Shown here: piece by piece, positions 42,474 to 54,592 of the stretch
How the letters are laid out: every line of letters starts with the position of its first letter
Position numbering within the stretch: the first letter of the stretch is position 1
Assembly: GCA_029718625.1 (NCBI GenBank)
Contig: CM056383.1
Location: 17,818,722 to 17,882,721, forward strand
Length of the DNA: 64,000 bases
From: Synaphobranchus kaupii
Taxonomy: Eukaryota > Chordata > Actinopteri > Anguilliformes > Synaphobranchidae
Reading direction: 5' to 3'
Notes under the pieces: model-generated
Database searches by the model: none
The model's input: only the letters and a program-made list of their open reading frames with translations
Told to the model about the DNA's origin: nothing
Program-made: the position numbers and the translations under genes

Positions 42474-43712
42474 CTATATTTCAGGGCACACCTCCAGTAG
42501 CCACGTCACCGTGTCATCATCCAGAACCGACAGACCATGCATCCCATTGGGTGCCCGATAAATCGGGCAGTCCAGGATGACATGGTCTGCGGTTTGTTCC
42601 TCCGCGCCACACTCGCAGGCTGCGCAAGAAGCCAAGCCCCATCTGTGCATCGATGAGCGGAAGCGCCCAACGCCGGTCCGGAGGCGGTTAAGCCTCACCC
42701 ATGCCAGTCTAGGCAGGTCCACCCCAATAGGGGGAAAACCGACGTCTGGGATGAAGTCACGGAGTCTAGAGGTGTTCTCCTCCCACTCCGTGCTCCAGAT
42801 GTAATCCGCCCACCGTGCCGCACTGATGTTAAGATCACTGCATTGCTGCAGGAATTCCTGTGCGGCAGGCACAAATGGGTGTCTCGACTTAAGGCGCCGG
42901 GGAGGCTCAGCAATTACAGCGAGCCTTTCGTGGAGCAGATGGTTTGGCTCCATGGCCCGGCACGCGAGACGTGCTGTGGCTCCCGCGCGGCGAAGCCCAG
43001 CGGGCTGGATGCCTGCAAGAATGGGAAGATTGTCCACGGGAGTGGGACGCAGGCATCCTGTCACGATGCGCAAGGCTTCGTTGATGGGCGTATCGATGAG
43101 GCGGGTGTGGGCACTGCGACACCATACCGGTGCGCAGTACTCACTAGTCGAGTAAACAAGGGCCAGGGCTGCCGTACGCAATGTTCTTGCGTCGGCGCCC
43201 CAGCCTGACCCGACTAGTCGCCTCATCAATGCCACACGAGATGTTAACTTCTTGCGCAGTGACTCAAGGTGTCGGCGAAACGTGAGCGACCTGTCCAATG
43301 TCACGCCGAGGTAGATTGGCTCAGCGCAGCATGGCAGGGGTGTTCCGCCAATATATATTCGGAGCTCACGTTTAGCCTCCCTGTTGTTAAGATGGAAGGC
43401 CGCCGACACCGTCTTTGCCTCGCTGAGCTTCAACCTCCATTTCCAGAGGTATGCCACTAGTGTCTGCATGTCCTGGCTCAAAGTCCCCTCCAATGACTGC
43501 CAGTCTCCAGCGGAGTACACCAACGCGAGGTCATCCGCGTAGGCATACTTCCGCGAGACTGTATCAGGCAAGTCATAAGTGTAGATATTATAGAGGAGGG
43601 GGGCCAGGACAGATCCCTGGGGGACGCCGTTCTTGAGGCGTCGTAACCTGCTTTGCTGTCCGCTACCGGTGGTAAGGTTAAAGCTGCGATTTCGGACAAG
43701 CTCCAAGATCAT
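42474..43712 (-). pseudogene. LINE reverse transcriptase C-terminal half with terminal zinc-binding motif
   Basis: 412 codons. It begins inside the palm (ELVRNRSFNLTTG, KNGVPQGSVLAPLLYNIYTY), keeps the catalytic YADD box (KYAYADDLALVY) and runs through thumb motifs (YLGVTLDRSLTFRRHL, STSEYCAPVWCRSAHTRLID). It ends with a Cys/His cluster, CAACECGAEEQTADHVILDC, typical of jockey/I-group LINEs. The stretch is intact from motif B onward, but the upstream palm motifs are absent. Confidence 0.75.
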
Positions 43713-44511
43713 ACTGACCAGGGCCCGGAGCTTTTCCTGGCTTTAGGTGCTGGAGGGCGGCAGCGAACTCCTCCGGTGTGAATTCACCGGAGATGTTATC
43801 GCTGCTAGATGTTGGGGCCCTCCAGAGGTCAGACACTTCTTTTGCCACGAGTCGTGATGACTCGCGGTCTTTACCCTCGTATACCCCATTTTTCACAAAT
43901 TGTGATGCGATTTTATTTGCAGAAATGGGGCAGTGACGAGGGGAGTGTCTTGACCTGCCAGTGAGGTTGTTCAGGATACTCCATGCCTTGCGGCTGGAGT
44001 GCGAGAAGTCGATGGAATTGACAGCCTCCTCCCAGCGCTCTTGTCTCCTCCGGCCGAGTCTTGACAACAGGGCTGTAGCAGCCCTGTTTGACTCGGTTCC
44101 GGCAGGAGCCTGAAGGAAAACGCGGTAGAGGTTCTCGCACTCCGCATCCCAGCACGGTTTGTAGCTATTGCGACGTCCGCGTGGGATGGATTTCTTGGCC
44201 GCTTTCACTAACATGCCACAGAAGTCCCGGTATGCCTCATCCACGTTGTTGGTATTAGGCGATGGGAGACGCCACGTGGATTTGTTAGTGAAGAGGCGGA
44301 AGCGTTTCCAATTGGCCTTACGGAAATTCCATCGCTTCACCGGCTCACTCGGGATAGAGTCCACGAGTTTAGGCACGGTTATCAGCGATGGTCGATGTTG
44401 GGACCGCGGGAACTTTCCGAGCACACGTCTGTCCGGGAGCTGGTTGTCTGCACCGACACTCGCAAATGCCACGTCAGGATTCGTCCCATTCGTCGCGTTA
44501 CTTTTTAGCAA
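43678..44511 (-). pseudogene. LINE ORF, region upstream of the reverse transcriptase, truncated
   Basis: 277 codons. The N-terminal 60 residues are the tail of an endonuclease region. A typical linker follows (VDEAYRDFCGMLVKAAKKSI, YKPCWDAECENLYRVF, SRKAWSILNNLTGR). The entry to the reverse transcriptase, LKPGKAPGPG, then breaks off. Family members continue with several hundred bases of catalytic palm, but here the frame jumps directly to sequence equivalent to the end of the palm (43712 down). A large internal deletion is therefore inferred. Confidence 0.7.
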
Positions 44512-44727
44512 AGCTTAAAAGCAAAGTGGTCACCTGAACCTATACCTGTTACTGGCTTTACGTGGACACAAAAGCAACGAACCAGGAAGTCGCTGCGCTT
44601 AAATAACTAGCAGACGCTAGCACAGGTGAAACGAATGAGTGCGCGTAGGCGAAAAAACACGGCAGAATCCTTGAACCCGAAAGGAGACATCCACAGAACA
44701 GAAACGGTGAGCTGCAAAACCATGACA

Positions 44728-44862
44728 GGTGCAGATTAGCGCCTTTCCAATGTCCACAGTTTGGGAGGGTACAGATTGGCACCTGTCCCATATCCTGAAT
44801 TTTGGAGGGTGCAGATTAGTGACTTTCCCAGGTCCTTAGTTTGGGAAGGTTAAGATTAACAC
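44728..44862. repeat. short array split by the LINE at 42074-44727
   Basis: Units of the form GGTGCAGATTAGCGCCTTTC and CAATGTCCACAGTTTGGGAG occur about three times; the left half lies at about 42040-42073. Original period about 42 bases. Confidence 0.75.
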
Positions 44863-45130
44863 ATTTTTTGAAATGCAAAAATCCAATGTATCACTTTCAC
44901 AGCTCTTTACAGAAGGTGAGCTCCACACCATCACCTGGTGCTATACAGTACAGACAGCTGGGGGTGAGATGGGACACCCTCATTTCTTGGGTTTAACTAC
45001 TCCCAGCTGTGCACTGCTACAATTGCCACTGGTCAGGACATGGTTTGCTGTTTGGTGGTGCTGTTAGTGGTTCTGCACAGGAGCAGGTTCTTTAGCAGAC
45101 GTGTCTCCAGAGTTCCAGGTGCTGTGTACT

Positions 45131-47615
45131 ATCAATCAATCAATCAATATTTATTTATATAGCGCATTTCACAACAAGTTGTCACAATGCACTTCACAGC
45201 AAAACAGCAAAACCCAGCCTAAACTCCCCACAAGAGCAAGCCAAAGGCAACAGTGGCAAGGAAAAACTCCCTGGTGTAACTAGGAAGAAACCTTGGAAGG
45301 AACCAGACTCAATGGGGGAACCCATCCTCCTCTGGTCGGCTCAGGGTCTAGGGCTTAAGGACCAACATGGTCAAAACAGCCAATGTCCATGATAATACAA
45401 TTTGCAGCAGCTAGATGACAGTCCAGATGTGGCGGCAGTGATGGTGGGGAACCGGGCGCCGATGGCGGCGGGAGCAGCTGGCAGCGGTGGTAAGGAGGGG
45501 GGGGGCAAGCGGCAACGGACAGGAAGCCGGACAGCAACTCTCGAGATGCGGGGCATAAGCCCCGCCGGCAGAATGTAAAAAAAAGAGAGAGAGAAAACAG
45601 TTAGGGGAAGTGTAATAGAGCAGCAGGAGCACCAACTGGAGGGGTGGGGGGTGGGGAAGGGGTGGGAGGGTTGGAGTGCCCCCGCCAGGAGTAATCTATG
45701 GCTGCATAGCTATGAAGACAGAGTTTGAGGAACCATGCAGTCATGAGAGGGAAAACAGTCCTACCCACCTATCAAGAGCCAGCCCAGGAAGATGGGGTCA
45801 CAGCTGTTGACAGGTGACAGTAAGGAAAGGATGCCACCCCACATTACTCTATGGCTAAATGCTTCTCTGGTCCTGTCTCCAGACTATAGCTCATTATAAG
45901 CCTGATCATAGAGGTGCGTTTTTAATCTAGACTTAAATATTGAGACAGTGTCTGATTCCCTTATAAATTTTGGTAGGGTGTTCCACAGTAGTGGCACTCT
46001 GTAAGAGAAAGCTCTACCACCCGTCAAGTTTTTAGATATTCTTGGGACTACTAGGTAGTCTGCGTCTTGGGAACGGAGTGATCTTTTTGGCTTATATGGT
46101 AAGAGCAGATTACATATATACACTGGCGCAAGTCCATTTAAGGCTTTAAAGGTCAGAAGCAAAATCTTAAAGTCTATCCTAAACTTAATTGGTAGCCAAT
46201 GAAGCGATGCTAGCACTGGGGTAATATGCTCATATTTCTTAGTTCTAGTTAAAATGCAAGCGGCTGCATTCTGCACAAGCTGGAGATTATTTAGCAAGGA
46301 CTTAGGGCAGCCAGATAGCAGGGCATTACAGTAATCTAGCCTAGACGTAACAAAAGCATGGATCAGTTTCTCTGCGTCCCCTATTGATAGGAAGTGCCTT
46401 ATTTTAGCTATGTTTCTTAACTGAAAGAAAGCTACTCTAGATATGTTTTTTATGTGCGCGCTAAAGGTTAGATCTGGGTCTATAGTAACACCTAGGTCTT
46501 TCACAGCTGAGTTTGGAACAATTAAACAACCATCGAAATTTAAAGTAGATGTACCCAGCTTCTCCCTTTGTTTTTTTGGACCTAAAACCAGCATTTCGGT
46601 CTTTTCTGAGTTTAGGAGCAGGAAATTGGAAAGCATCCAGGCTTTAATATCTGCAATACAAGCCTCTAACCGAGAAAGTGGTAGTGCCTCACCGGGTTTC
46701 ATGGAAATGTATATCTGCGTATCGTCCGCATAGCAGTGAAAATCTACCCCATGTGCCCGAATAATATCACCAAGGGGTAGCATATATAATGAAAAGAGTA
46801 CTGGGCCTAGCACTGATCCTTGTGGAATACCATATTTCATTACAGAGTAACTGGATGATACTTCATTTATTTTAACAAACTGCTTCCTATTGTATAAGTA
46901 TGATCTGAACCATGCAAGAGCTTGACCATTTAGTCCAACACAGCCCTGGAGTCTGTTCAGTAGAATCTCGTGATCTATTGTATCAAAAGCTGCACTTAGG
47001 TCAAGAAGTACAAGAACAGACACAGAGTTTTGGTCGGCTGATAATAGTAAATCGTTAATAACTTTAACAAGTGCCGTTTCAGTGCTATGGTAGGGTCTAA
47101 ATCCTGACTGGAACATTTCATGGATATGGTTTGAGCTAAGGTATGCACCAAGTTGCTTAGCAACAGCTTTCTCTAATATTTTTGATAGAAATGGAAGATT
47201 TGAAATGGGTCTATAGTTTTCCAGTTTGTCAGATTCGAGGTTTGGTTTCTTTAGTAATGGCTTAATAACCGCCATTTTCAGTGGCTCTGGTACATATCCT
47301 GTTACTAAGGATGTGTTAATAATTTTTAACATATGCTGGCCTAGTATGGGGAAAAGTTCTTTAACTAATTTTGTAGGGATTGGGTCGAGTAGGCAGGTAG
47401 TCGGTTTTGAGGACATAACCAGTTTAGACAGCTCCTCCATGTCAATTGGCTTAAAACAGTTTAGTGCCACTGTTGATACATCTTCCTGTGTTGACCAGGA
47501 TTTGGGCTGTTCATTGATTAAGGGAGGAGTGATGCCTAGAGGAGGAGGCAATTTGGAGATCTGGTCTCTAATAGCTTCAATCTTTTGATTGAAAAAATTC
47601 ATGAAATCATTACTA
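45131..47615 (-). mobile_element. L2/CR1-like LINE, 5'-truncated, with 3' UTR and ATTG-type tail
   Basis: On the minus strand the element runs from about 47615 to a (CAAT)n simple tail at 45131-45148 (+ strand ATCAATCAATCAATCAAT). The 3' UTR (45131-45880) holds the common fish repeat blocks ATTTATATAGCGCATTTCAC and GGCAAGGAAAAACTCCCTGG. The ORF at 45884-47602 is uninterrupted. The endonuclease half is missing, so it is a typical 5'-truncated insertion. Confidence 0.85.
45884..47602 (-). CDS. LINE reverse transcriptase (L2/CR1-like), 572 codons uninterrupted
   Basis: The ORF starts after the lost endonuclease half and holds a complete reverse transcriptase in order. [13 protein letters not shown] and [20 protein letters not shown] come first. 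They are followed by [32 protein letters not shown] (motif A Asp), [20 protein letters not shown] (motif B), CYADDTQIY (YADD, motif C) and [11 protein letters not shown]. The conserved C-terminal block [34 protein letters not shown] and [13 protein letters not shown] comes last. It copies the element's RNA at a nicked target. The absence of stops suggests a fairly recent insertion. The true start lies upstream in the missing part, so the first Met is only the first in view. Confidence 0.88.
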   Translation of the reverse strand: MNFFNQKIEAIRDQISKLPPPLGITPPLINEQPKSWSTQEDVSTVALNCFKPIDMEELSKLVMSSKPTTCLLDPIPTKLVKELFPILGQHMLKIINTSLVTGYVPEPLKMAVIKPLLKKPNLESDKLENYRPISNLPFLSKILEKAVAKQLGAYLSSNHIHEMFQSGFRPYHSTETALVKVINDLLLSADQNSVSVLVLLDLSAAFDTIDHEILLNRLQGCVGLNGQALAWFRSYLYNRKQFVKINEVSSSYSVMKYGIPQGSVLGPVLFSLYMLPLGDIIRAHGVDFHCYADDTQIYISMKPGEALPLSRLEACIADIKAWMLSNFLLLNSEKTEMLVLGPKKQREKLGTSTLNFDGCLIVPNSAVKDLGVTIDPDLTFSAHIKNISRVAFFQLRNIAKIRHFLSIGDAEKLIHAFVTSRLDYCNALLSGCPKSLLNNLQLVQNAAACILTRTKKYEHITPVLASLHWLPIKFRIDFKILLLTFKALNGLAPVYICNLLLPYKPKRSLRSQDADYLVVPRISKNLTGGRAFSYRVPLLWNTLPKFIRESDTVSIFKSRLKTHLYDQAYNEL

Positions 47616-49317
47616 TCTGTGGGGCCATGTTCCAGAGGCCAATCCAGACCTGTTCTGTTGCACAGCTTTTCTTTTCTGAAGAGTAAGATGCTGAAGAACT
47701 ACAAGAAGGACAGGAGGTCACCATAATAAAGGAGATGAAATGACCTCAGTGGATCCCATGTCATCAGGACATTAAGGTCAGCACCTGGGAGGCTCTGTGA
47801 GGAGGTGAGGGGACTGCAGGTTTAGTCCATGTCCATCTGCCTCCTCAAGGACCACTTTGTGGAGGGTCAAACTTTGCCCTCCAGTCCTAGGTGAGATGCA
47901 TTAACCCCCCCCTCTCTCAACATCTTTAGAGAGACAGAGAGAGGGGCAGAGAAGCAAGCAAACAGAAAAAAATTATGAAGATGAGAGTATGAAAGAAGTA
48001 TGAAGTATGAAACTGCAAGCAAACTTAGCCACAAAAGAGTTGGCTGTGGCAATAAACACTAACTGCAGATCCTTGTCTGCACTGGTAGAAAAGTGAGATT
48101 ACTTACAGGCAGGCAGACCGGGAGGCGTGTGCAGAACTCATTAAGCCTTTCCGAATAGGTTCACTGTGATTTCTCCATTAAAAATGGAGCCAGGCCAGCA
48201 GAGCCCAAGGGACCATTCACATAGTTCCATGAAACCTGATTTATTTTACAGTCTGTTAAGAACCATCTTACACACCCACATTTCACTAACATGCATCACT
48301 GATACAGAATGTTGCAGGGGGATTTGGGAGCTGCAATTCTATGGTGTTGACAGGATGTGTGGTTTGTAAATTCTTTTAATATTTTTATATTAGTAGCTAA
48401 TCACAGGTGGTGAACTAGTATTAAAATACTAAATAAATTTGTGTAGGCTAAATGGCAGTCACTGACCCAAATCAACACAAATTACACAAAGCACACAACA
48501 TTCATGTCAATGTTTTTGTCCAAAGGCATGGTGGAACATAGCCTAAACCTGAAGATCAGAATTTCAATCGAATACAGATAAACTTTTTCAAAATCTTAAA
48601 CTGACATATAGACAATTTCCATCACAACGCGGAAGTGAAGATGATTTGAAAAGCAATGATTAATTCCAATGATGCGGGCTCGGATTCTTTGCCGTTAATA
48701 TTTCTGGTTTTCTGTCGTTTTTCTGTCCCATTCAGACTCATGGCAAACTGCCATGTTTCAGTGAACGTCTGTCTGATACTAGGCCTACTAATTATAACGT
48801 TAAATAGGTTTTCCCATGTGTATGAAAACACTCCACTTCCTACATATATGCGTCACACCGTTTGTTCAGCGTTCTATAAGTCCTGGGTATTACCGTATTT
48901 CTTTTGACATTTTCCTTTATTTGAAAGATTTGCGTTTGTCGGTTCACGAGGATAGCAGCATCGCTTTGACAGAACAGGTTCTGCATTTGACAGCACTGAA
49001 GCTACTTCAGCCGGATAGCTGTTGTCTGTGTGGCAGAAGGTTCTGACAGGCAATATACCCGAATATTTCAGCTGGAAAACAAAAAGGAAATAATTCGTTG
49101 CTCGCCATGTTTTTTTTTTTGCGGATGTTCGCCACATGCGAATACGTAAATACAGCCAGTATTGCCCACTTTTTAGGCCACTGTTACTTTTTAAGTGTGT
49201 AAGTTAATTTCAAAGGAGAAAGAAACCGGCATTAATGCTTTAACATTAGACCTACATTATAATCACGTTAAGTCTCCATAACTTTTAAAATTTTAATTGT
49301 TTTCAATTGGATTATAA
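47616..49317. other. intergenic, no gene recognised
   Basis: Single-copy-looking sequence with short ORFs. Nothing assignable beyond purine-rich patches around 47930-48000. Confidence 0.45.
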
Positions 49318-49690
49318 CCAACTGAAAAAACATTATGTTGACTTTACTTAAAAAAGTAGTACATCATTTTTGCATACCCTCTTTTAAGTATATCGTACAT
49401 ATTATTTTTCAGTAAACTTTACTTAAAAATCCCTTGTTGGCAATGCTCAAATGTATGAGTTTCACTGAACTCTTTACTTAAAAAATTAGGTCACATCAAC
49501 TTAATTTCAACAACTTTAAATTTTTTAAGTAAAGACAGTTCAGTGAAACTTGAAATTTGAGCACTGCCAGCAAGGGATTTTTAAGTAAAGTTTACTGAAA
49601 AATAATATGTACAATATACTTAAAAGAGGGTATGCAAAAATGATGCACTACTTTTTAAGTAAATTCAACATAATTTTTTTTCAGTGAAGA
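49318..49690. mobile_element. palindromic MITE, about 370 bp
   Basis: The left half (AACTGAAAAAACATTATGTT, TTGCATACCCTCTTTTAAGT, TTTACTTAAAAATCCCTTG) is mirrored on the right (CAAGGGATTTTTAAGTAAA, ACTTAAAAGAGGGTATGCAA, ...TTTTTTTCAGTG). The centre is near 49503. It is rich in ACTTAAAAA / TTTTTAAGT. No coding capacity. Confidence 0.82.
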
Positions 49691-51237
49691 TAAAAACGGA
49701 CTCTCTTAGATGGACAACCAGATCGCTAAAAACCTATTCAGCAATGTTGAAAAAGTAATTTAATTCACAGTAAGCGCCATGGGGCACAATTCAGTTTTGA
49801 TGAAATAAGTAGGCTACGCATAGGTCTTTTTTGATGCAGAATAAATTTAGTACGTTTCATTTGGCTTAGTTTTTAAGAAAGAGGTTGTTAGATATAATAC
49901 TAGGTTGTATACATAATAATAGGCCTAATAATCATCATCATCATCATCTTTTGAAAACTGCTAAATTTTTCCTATGAAACTGCAGCTCCTGGCCTTCCTG
50001 AAAGCGCCTTTCTTGGGGAATCTCTCAACTGCGCGTCCTACAGTGATCCTGATGAAAACCTTCTGCAGGCAAACAGATTTTGTAAATAAGCAACTTTACT
50101 CTTACTACCAAAATGTAAACATCACAAGTAATTAAATCAGGACAATTGGTGCACATGTATTTTTACTGATACAGACTTGAATGTCATGGTGCAGCATTAG
50201 CAAGTGTGTAGGCTACTGTAACGTATCATCCAGAATACAAGTTAAAATGACGCACTCCGTGGAAAAGAAAGAACCCACAAAAGGTGTTCGAGTTTCCATC
50301 ATTCCATAACCTACATATTAGCTAGGCTACTTGACTGTCGTAAAAAAAAAAAAAAAACTTTATATAATTTTTTTTTCATAATGGATTTGAATAATATGTT
50401 GCTTTGTAAGCACGTAGCCTAATTTACTGACAAAAGGGTAAGATTGTTCGTATGGTAAAATGGATATACATGTTGTTTTACCATGAGTAAATACCACAAA
50501 AATGGATATGTGCGTGTTATAAAATCTGTAGTTTAACTGTTAATCATCAGAGAATCGTTGATGAAAAAGCCTGCAATGAGACTCATTATTTATTTTAATT
50601 AATTCTACTTTTCAGACCCAACCTTATTTTAATTTGTTACTTTGGCTTGGTACAAAGAAGTACGATCATATGTTTCTGGCAGTATTGTTCAGGGTTGCTC
50701 GAGTTCTAATTAAGAATTAAAAAGCAGACCCATTCAGTCATTAGGCTACTTTCCTTTTCAAAGTGTGAATGTCGAACAGGACCGGAGGTTTTCTTTATAA
50801 ATGTTAGTACACTGCGTTAAGCTGTATGAGGAACAACTCAAGCGAACTTTATAATTGGACACGTGGCTGTTTTTCCTGTTCCTAATTTGAAGATCAACTG
50901 ATTTCTTTGTATCAGCCCCCGCTATTTAAATGCCAATGAGTGATCTATTAAGGAGAGGGCACGTGTCCTAATGAGGTCCTTTTCAATGAGTTGAATAGGC
51001 ACGAGCATCCCCGCGGAGGGACTCAGAAGCCCTGGAGCTATTTAACCCTCAGGATGTTTCCAACTCAGGCCACTTTACCCCGAGGTGACAGGTATATAGC
51101 TAGGTGAGCTTCACTTTACTTTCCAACCAAAGGCAAACGTGTTGATACACTAACAGGTACCACTAGTAAAAATACCTGCTCTAATAGATTGTAGGTATAT
51201 CGGTCAAAGTTTACTATTAGCCTATTTTTTTCTTACG
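49691..51237. promoter_or_regulatory. upstream region of the bHLH gene with candidate promoter elements
   Basis: Two CACGTG E-boxes (50860-50865 and 50960-50965) and several homeodomain-type ATTA/TAAT cores lie within 380 bases of the ATG. Possible TATA-like boxes are TATTTAA (51039-51045) and TATATAG (51093-51099). The denser, less AT-biased segment 50860-51100 is the best candidate for the core promoter. Assignment is by motif only. Confidence 0.4.
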
Positions 51238-51817
51238 ATGGAGGATATATTTTTTGATTTTGATCAAGACGCTGCCTCAGATTTTACTTTCTGGGGCCAG
51301 ATGGATCCCAATTTCCAGTTCCAGTCTCAGCCGGACAGTATTCTCTTGGACTGTGCGACCCTGACAGGACAGTTGTCTCCTTGGTCCTCTTTCGGTTGCC
51401 AGTCTGTGTTCCCAGATGCAGGGCTGACCTTCAGCGATTTAGACTCTCAGTCCCCGCAGTTGGGCTTCAGTGCTGAAGTGGACAGCTCCTCAGTGGACGA
51501 GCCCCATGAGATCAGTAAACTCAGACAGCGTCGACTGGCACCGCACCACCCCTATAAGGTACAGCGCCACGCGGCCAACATCCGGGAGAGGAAAAGGATG
51601 CTGAGCATAAACTCTGCATTCGAGGAACTGCGCTGCCACGTGCCTACATTTCCCTATGAGAAACGACTTTCTAAGATAGACACACTGAGACTGGCAATTG
51701 CTTACATCGCTCTCCTAAGAGAAATCCTTACGTCTGGATGCGACCCCAAGACATATGTGGACGAATGCATGAAAAATGGCTACAAAAATCAGACCAACGC
51801 GATATGGAACACGAGTG
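51238..51817 (+). CDS. bHLH gene, coding exon 1
   Basis: Starts at the ATG in TTACGATGGAGG and encodes residues 1-193 plus one base, including the entire bHLH. The donor GGTAAGAAAA at 51817-51826 is near consensus. Without splicing, the frame would add [11 protein letters not shown], which has no family resemblance. Confidence 0.88.
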
Positions 51818-52739
51818 GTAAGAAAATGTATTATAAACTACGAAAGTTTTAACAAGATATAGCGAAATTTTGTTAGTATTTTTGAAATAGTAATGAATAT
51901 ATTCGTGGTATTGTGTTATATGATATGCAATTGAAAAAAAAAACAGTATAACTGTATTGTGCCGATTTGATCGTTTTCTACAGTATATGAAATACAACAA
52001 ATGAAGAGAAAAAATTCAAAATACAATGTAAAATTCAAAAGTGACGTTACACACCAACCAATTAAACAAAACATAATTCTAGATTTTGGTAGACACTTTT
52101 AAGAACGTGTCACAAATTGATTTTGTTTGTCCGAAATGGGCCAATTTGACTTGTTTTCTTCAAAGAAAATGTAATATAATTGTATATAATTTTATAATGA
52201 AAATCAACTCTAATTTCTTTGCAAGAAATCGGGACAAAACTTGGAACATACTCTGCCCTTCTTTGCTGTTTTAGCTAATGTAGATATAATTAGCATTTTT
52301 AAATGGGGAAATACGCTAATTCTACAATGGGTTTTTGCAAACCGCTAAACTTATTGGTTGTGAATTGTGCTTCTGTTTATCACTTAAACATGAGCGGTCT
52401 TACCCTTAAACAGCCTGCCTTTGTTTATATTTGTTGTGTGTTTTATTCCCAGCTGTCTAACCCTTGGCTTTTGTGCTCAAAAGCTCCCGTTGCCAAAACA
52501 TAAGTATTCTCACTGTCCACAGTGGGTACCGAATACTCTGTGTACTTTAGTGAACCAACAGTGTGGGAGACCCTTCAGCAAGGGAGTGCTTTAATGAGTG
52601 AATGCAGTCCCCAAGAGGTCCAAATGTGCCACTTGTTAAATGGCTATTACAGTGGAATTAAAGCCTTCTGTATGCCCTGCTTTGTCTCCATGTAACTTCA
52701 GATCTGACGGCCCGGCTCTCCTGGATAAAGTGGGATTAA
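51238..52739 (+). CDS. bHLH transcription factor of the Ptf1a/Fer group (two exons, 205 aa)
   Basis: Coding exons are 51238-51817 and 52702-52739. The phase-1 junction (AGTG|GTAAGA ... CTTCAG|ATCTGA) replaces the intron read-through of the single-exon frame. The acidic, aromatic N-terminus ([20 protein letters not shown]) looks like an activation domain. The bHLH spans about residues 110-163: basic region [13 protein letters not shown], helix 1 [19 protein letters not shown], helix 2 [20 protein letters not shown]. The last residues, from exon 2, are [11 protein letters not shown]. Proteins of this group bind E-boxes with class I bHLH partners (E proteins); Ptf1a also recruits RBPJ through Trp-containing C-terminal motifs. 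[16 protein letters not shown] is Ptf1a-like, whereas ANIRERKRM and VPTF are FERD3L-like. It is neither ptf1a proper (much longer) nor clearly ferd3l (intronless in human), so no symbol is given. Confidence 0.85.
52702..52739 (+). CDS. bHLH gene, coding exon 2 (short C-terminus)
   Basis: The 38-nt coding part starts after ATGTAACTTCAG. With the base from exon 1 it encodes [12 protein letters not shown], then TAA (52737-52739). The LSW motif recalls the LSWT segment in the C-terminus of Ptf1a. The exon is too short to be found as an ORF; support comes from phase, splice sites and motif. Confidence 0.75.
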
Positions 52740-53516
52740 CTCTCTGCGCAAACTGAATAACAAGGCCGTCGAGTGTCGCTCTCTCCTCCACCATGGGATC
52801 CCATTGGGGTCGGCCGGCAGCTGCAGACTTCTCACCAGGTCACAGTGTCTGCACATTTTGCTGTGTGGCGGGAGTCTTTTATATTCTAATTAAATTATCT
52901 TCAGAGATCCGCCCCTCTGATTAACTTGCTGTAAATAATGAGATGTTTGGGCCCTCAGACTGGGGGTGTTACGTTTGTTTATGAGCTTAGAGAGACAGAG
53001 GTAAATCTTGTCCACCCCCCACCCCCCACCCACATACAAAGTGTACTGCAGGTATGATATGAATAATAAGTGGCTATGATCTGTGTGTTCACATTTAGAA
53101 CATGTTTATTTATTTGTCTATTTATTAATAAAATAAAATAATGAAGCTACAGGCACTAAGCCTCCACATGGGGCTCAAAAATCACAACGGAAAAAAGATG
53201 AGAGGCTTACATAGCAGTCTCTTCCACCTATTTATTTATTTATTTATTTCCTTTTGTTTCCTGTGAATAACTGCACAAATGTTTAATTAAGCTTGTAGGT
53301 ATTGGGAACATATTTCAAATAATTAAAACAGTTTCGTGTTTTATTTTATGTTTATTAAAACATAAAAAAAACTGTGTCATTTTTCTACTACTTGATCTCA
53401 CTTCTTTATGCCTGTACATGCACAGACACAAATTCCACAGAGGACAGCCTTTTTATTTTAGTGTGTGAAGTATATGCTGTGAACACATGCCTGTGAACTT
53501 AATAAAACAATATCAT

Positions 53517-53530
53517 TACTACTACTACTG

Positions 53531-53566
<36 letters not shown>

Positions 53567-53577
53567 ATAATAATACT
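53517..53577. repeat. (ACT)n microsatellite
   Basis: About 16 CTA/ACT triplets with one CTG interruption, followed by AATAATAAT. Confidence 0.93.
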
Positions 53578-54554
53578 AATACATAAAGTCACTCTTGATC
53601 TCTGCATTAGACTGACACAGATCTCTGGAAAAGGCTGGGTCAGGTCCTTTATAGCTCTGTCACATCCGGAGTCAAAAAACTGTTTCCTTGACTACAGCTG
53701 GGCAGAACTGGTGTGTCTATGCCTCTGTCCCACAGACAGTTTGGGTGCAGACACTGACAAAGTCACACATGTGTTCTTTAGGGACCAATGGTAGCACAAC
53801 AGCTACAAACAAATGATAGGAACACAAAACTTTCCTTAATGCAAACTGGAATCAATTTTTATGTTCAGAGATGAATAAAGCAAAGAACTGAAACTGTATG
53901 ACTGAAGTCTATACTATACAGACTAGAATAGAATACTATCCTCAGTGAGGAATTGTTGTACACAGCCAGTCAGAACCGTAGAAACAGGCAATACCCTACA
54001 GGTAATTATATACATGAACATGGTAGAAAAAACAACAAAAGTACAGACACATTGAGAACCGAACCAACTCATACAAATAACAAGACAACAGGACAGTAGG
54101 TGTACAGTGGGGTTATAGTATAGGGTGGAAGAGAAAAGACCATTTAATAAGTCCAGGCTTATTGAGGCTTCAACACAGAGGAGCATGATACCTGCATCCA
54201 GAGGAAAGGAGTTGGTGGGCTGGATCTGAGGTAATGGTAGTAGCTTTCTTCTGACTGCAGCCTTCTGCCCTTGAGTTATGCTGGGTGTGGGGAGGCTGAT
54301 TATTTCTGAAGCTGTTGGTTTGTTCCCGGAGAAAGTGAGAAAAAGAAGATGGAGGAGGATGGGTTCAATAATGCTGTGGTAGAGAAGTAACACATAAACA
54401 CATGAACCGATCCACTTATGCCTCTACAGCTGATAAGCTAACAGAAGAACAAACGGCTACAGCTACACTTCTGCATTCTGGTCACTAAAGCTGAACAATT
54501 TTTTTGTAGGTCTTTGTTGCATCTTTTGACTGAATGCAGCGAACCAAATGTATG

Positions 54555-54555
<1 letters not shown>

Positions 54556-54592
<37 letters not shown>
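54556..54592. repeat. (GT)n microsatellite
   Basis: Run of about 15 GT dinucleotides with flanking GT-rich sequence. Confidence 0.9.

Larger units (their letters stand above)
42074..44727 (-). mobile_element. internally deleted non-LTR retrotransposon (jockey/I-like), 2.65 kb
   Basis: It interrupts a GC-rich tandem sequence (CCACAGTTTGGGAAGG before, GCAGATTAGCGCC after), with a short shared GGTGC at both joins that may be the target duplication. On the minus strand it starts TGTCATGGTTTTGCAGCTCA (44727), the same 5' terminus as the non-coding elements at 28.6 and 34.8 kb. Two minus-strand ORFs follow (44511-43678 and 43712-42474), then about 400 bases of 3' sequence. The endonuclease and the core of the reverse transcriptase between them are missing. 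Confidence 0.78.

Noticed and set aside
45355..45635. Pro/Ser-rich ORFs on the minus strand
   Set aside because: They lie in the 3' UTR of the LINE at 45.1-47.6 kb, after its stop codon.
51238..51852. Single-exon 204-codon reading of the bHLH gene
   Set aside because: The last 11 codons lie beyond a near-consensus donor, and a phase-matched exon 2 gives a family-like tail.
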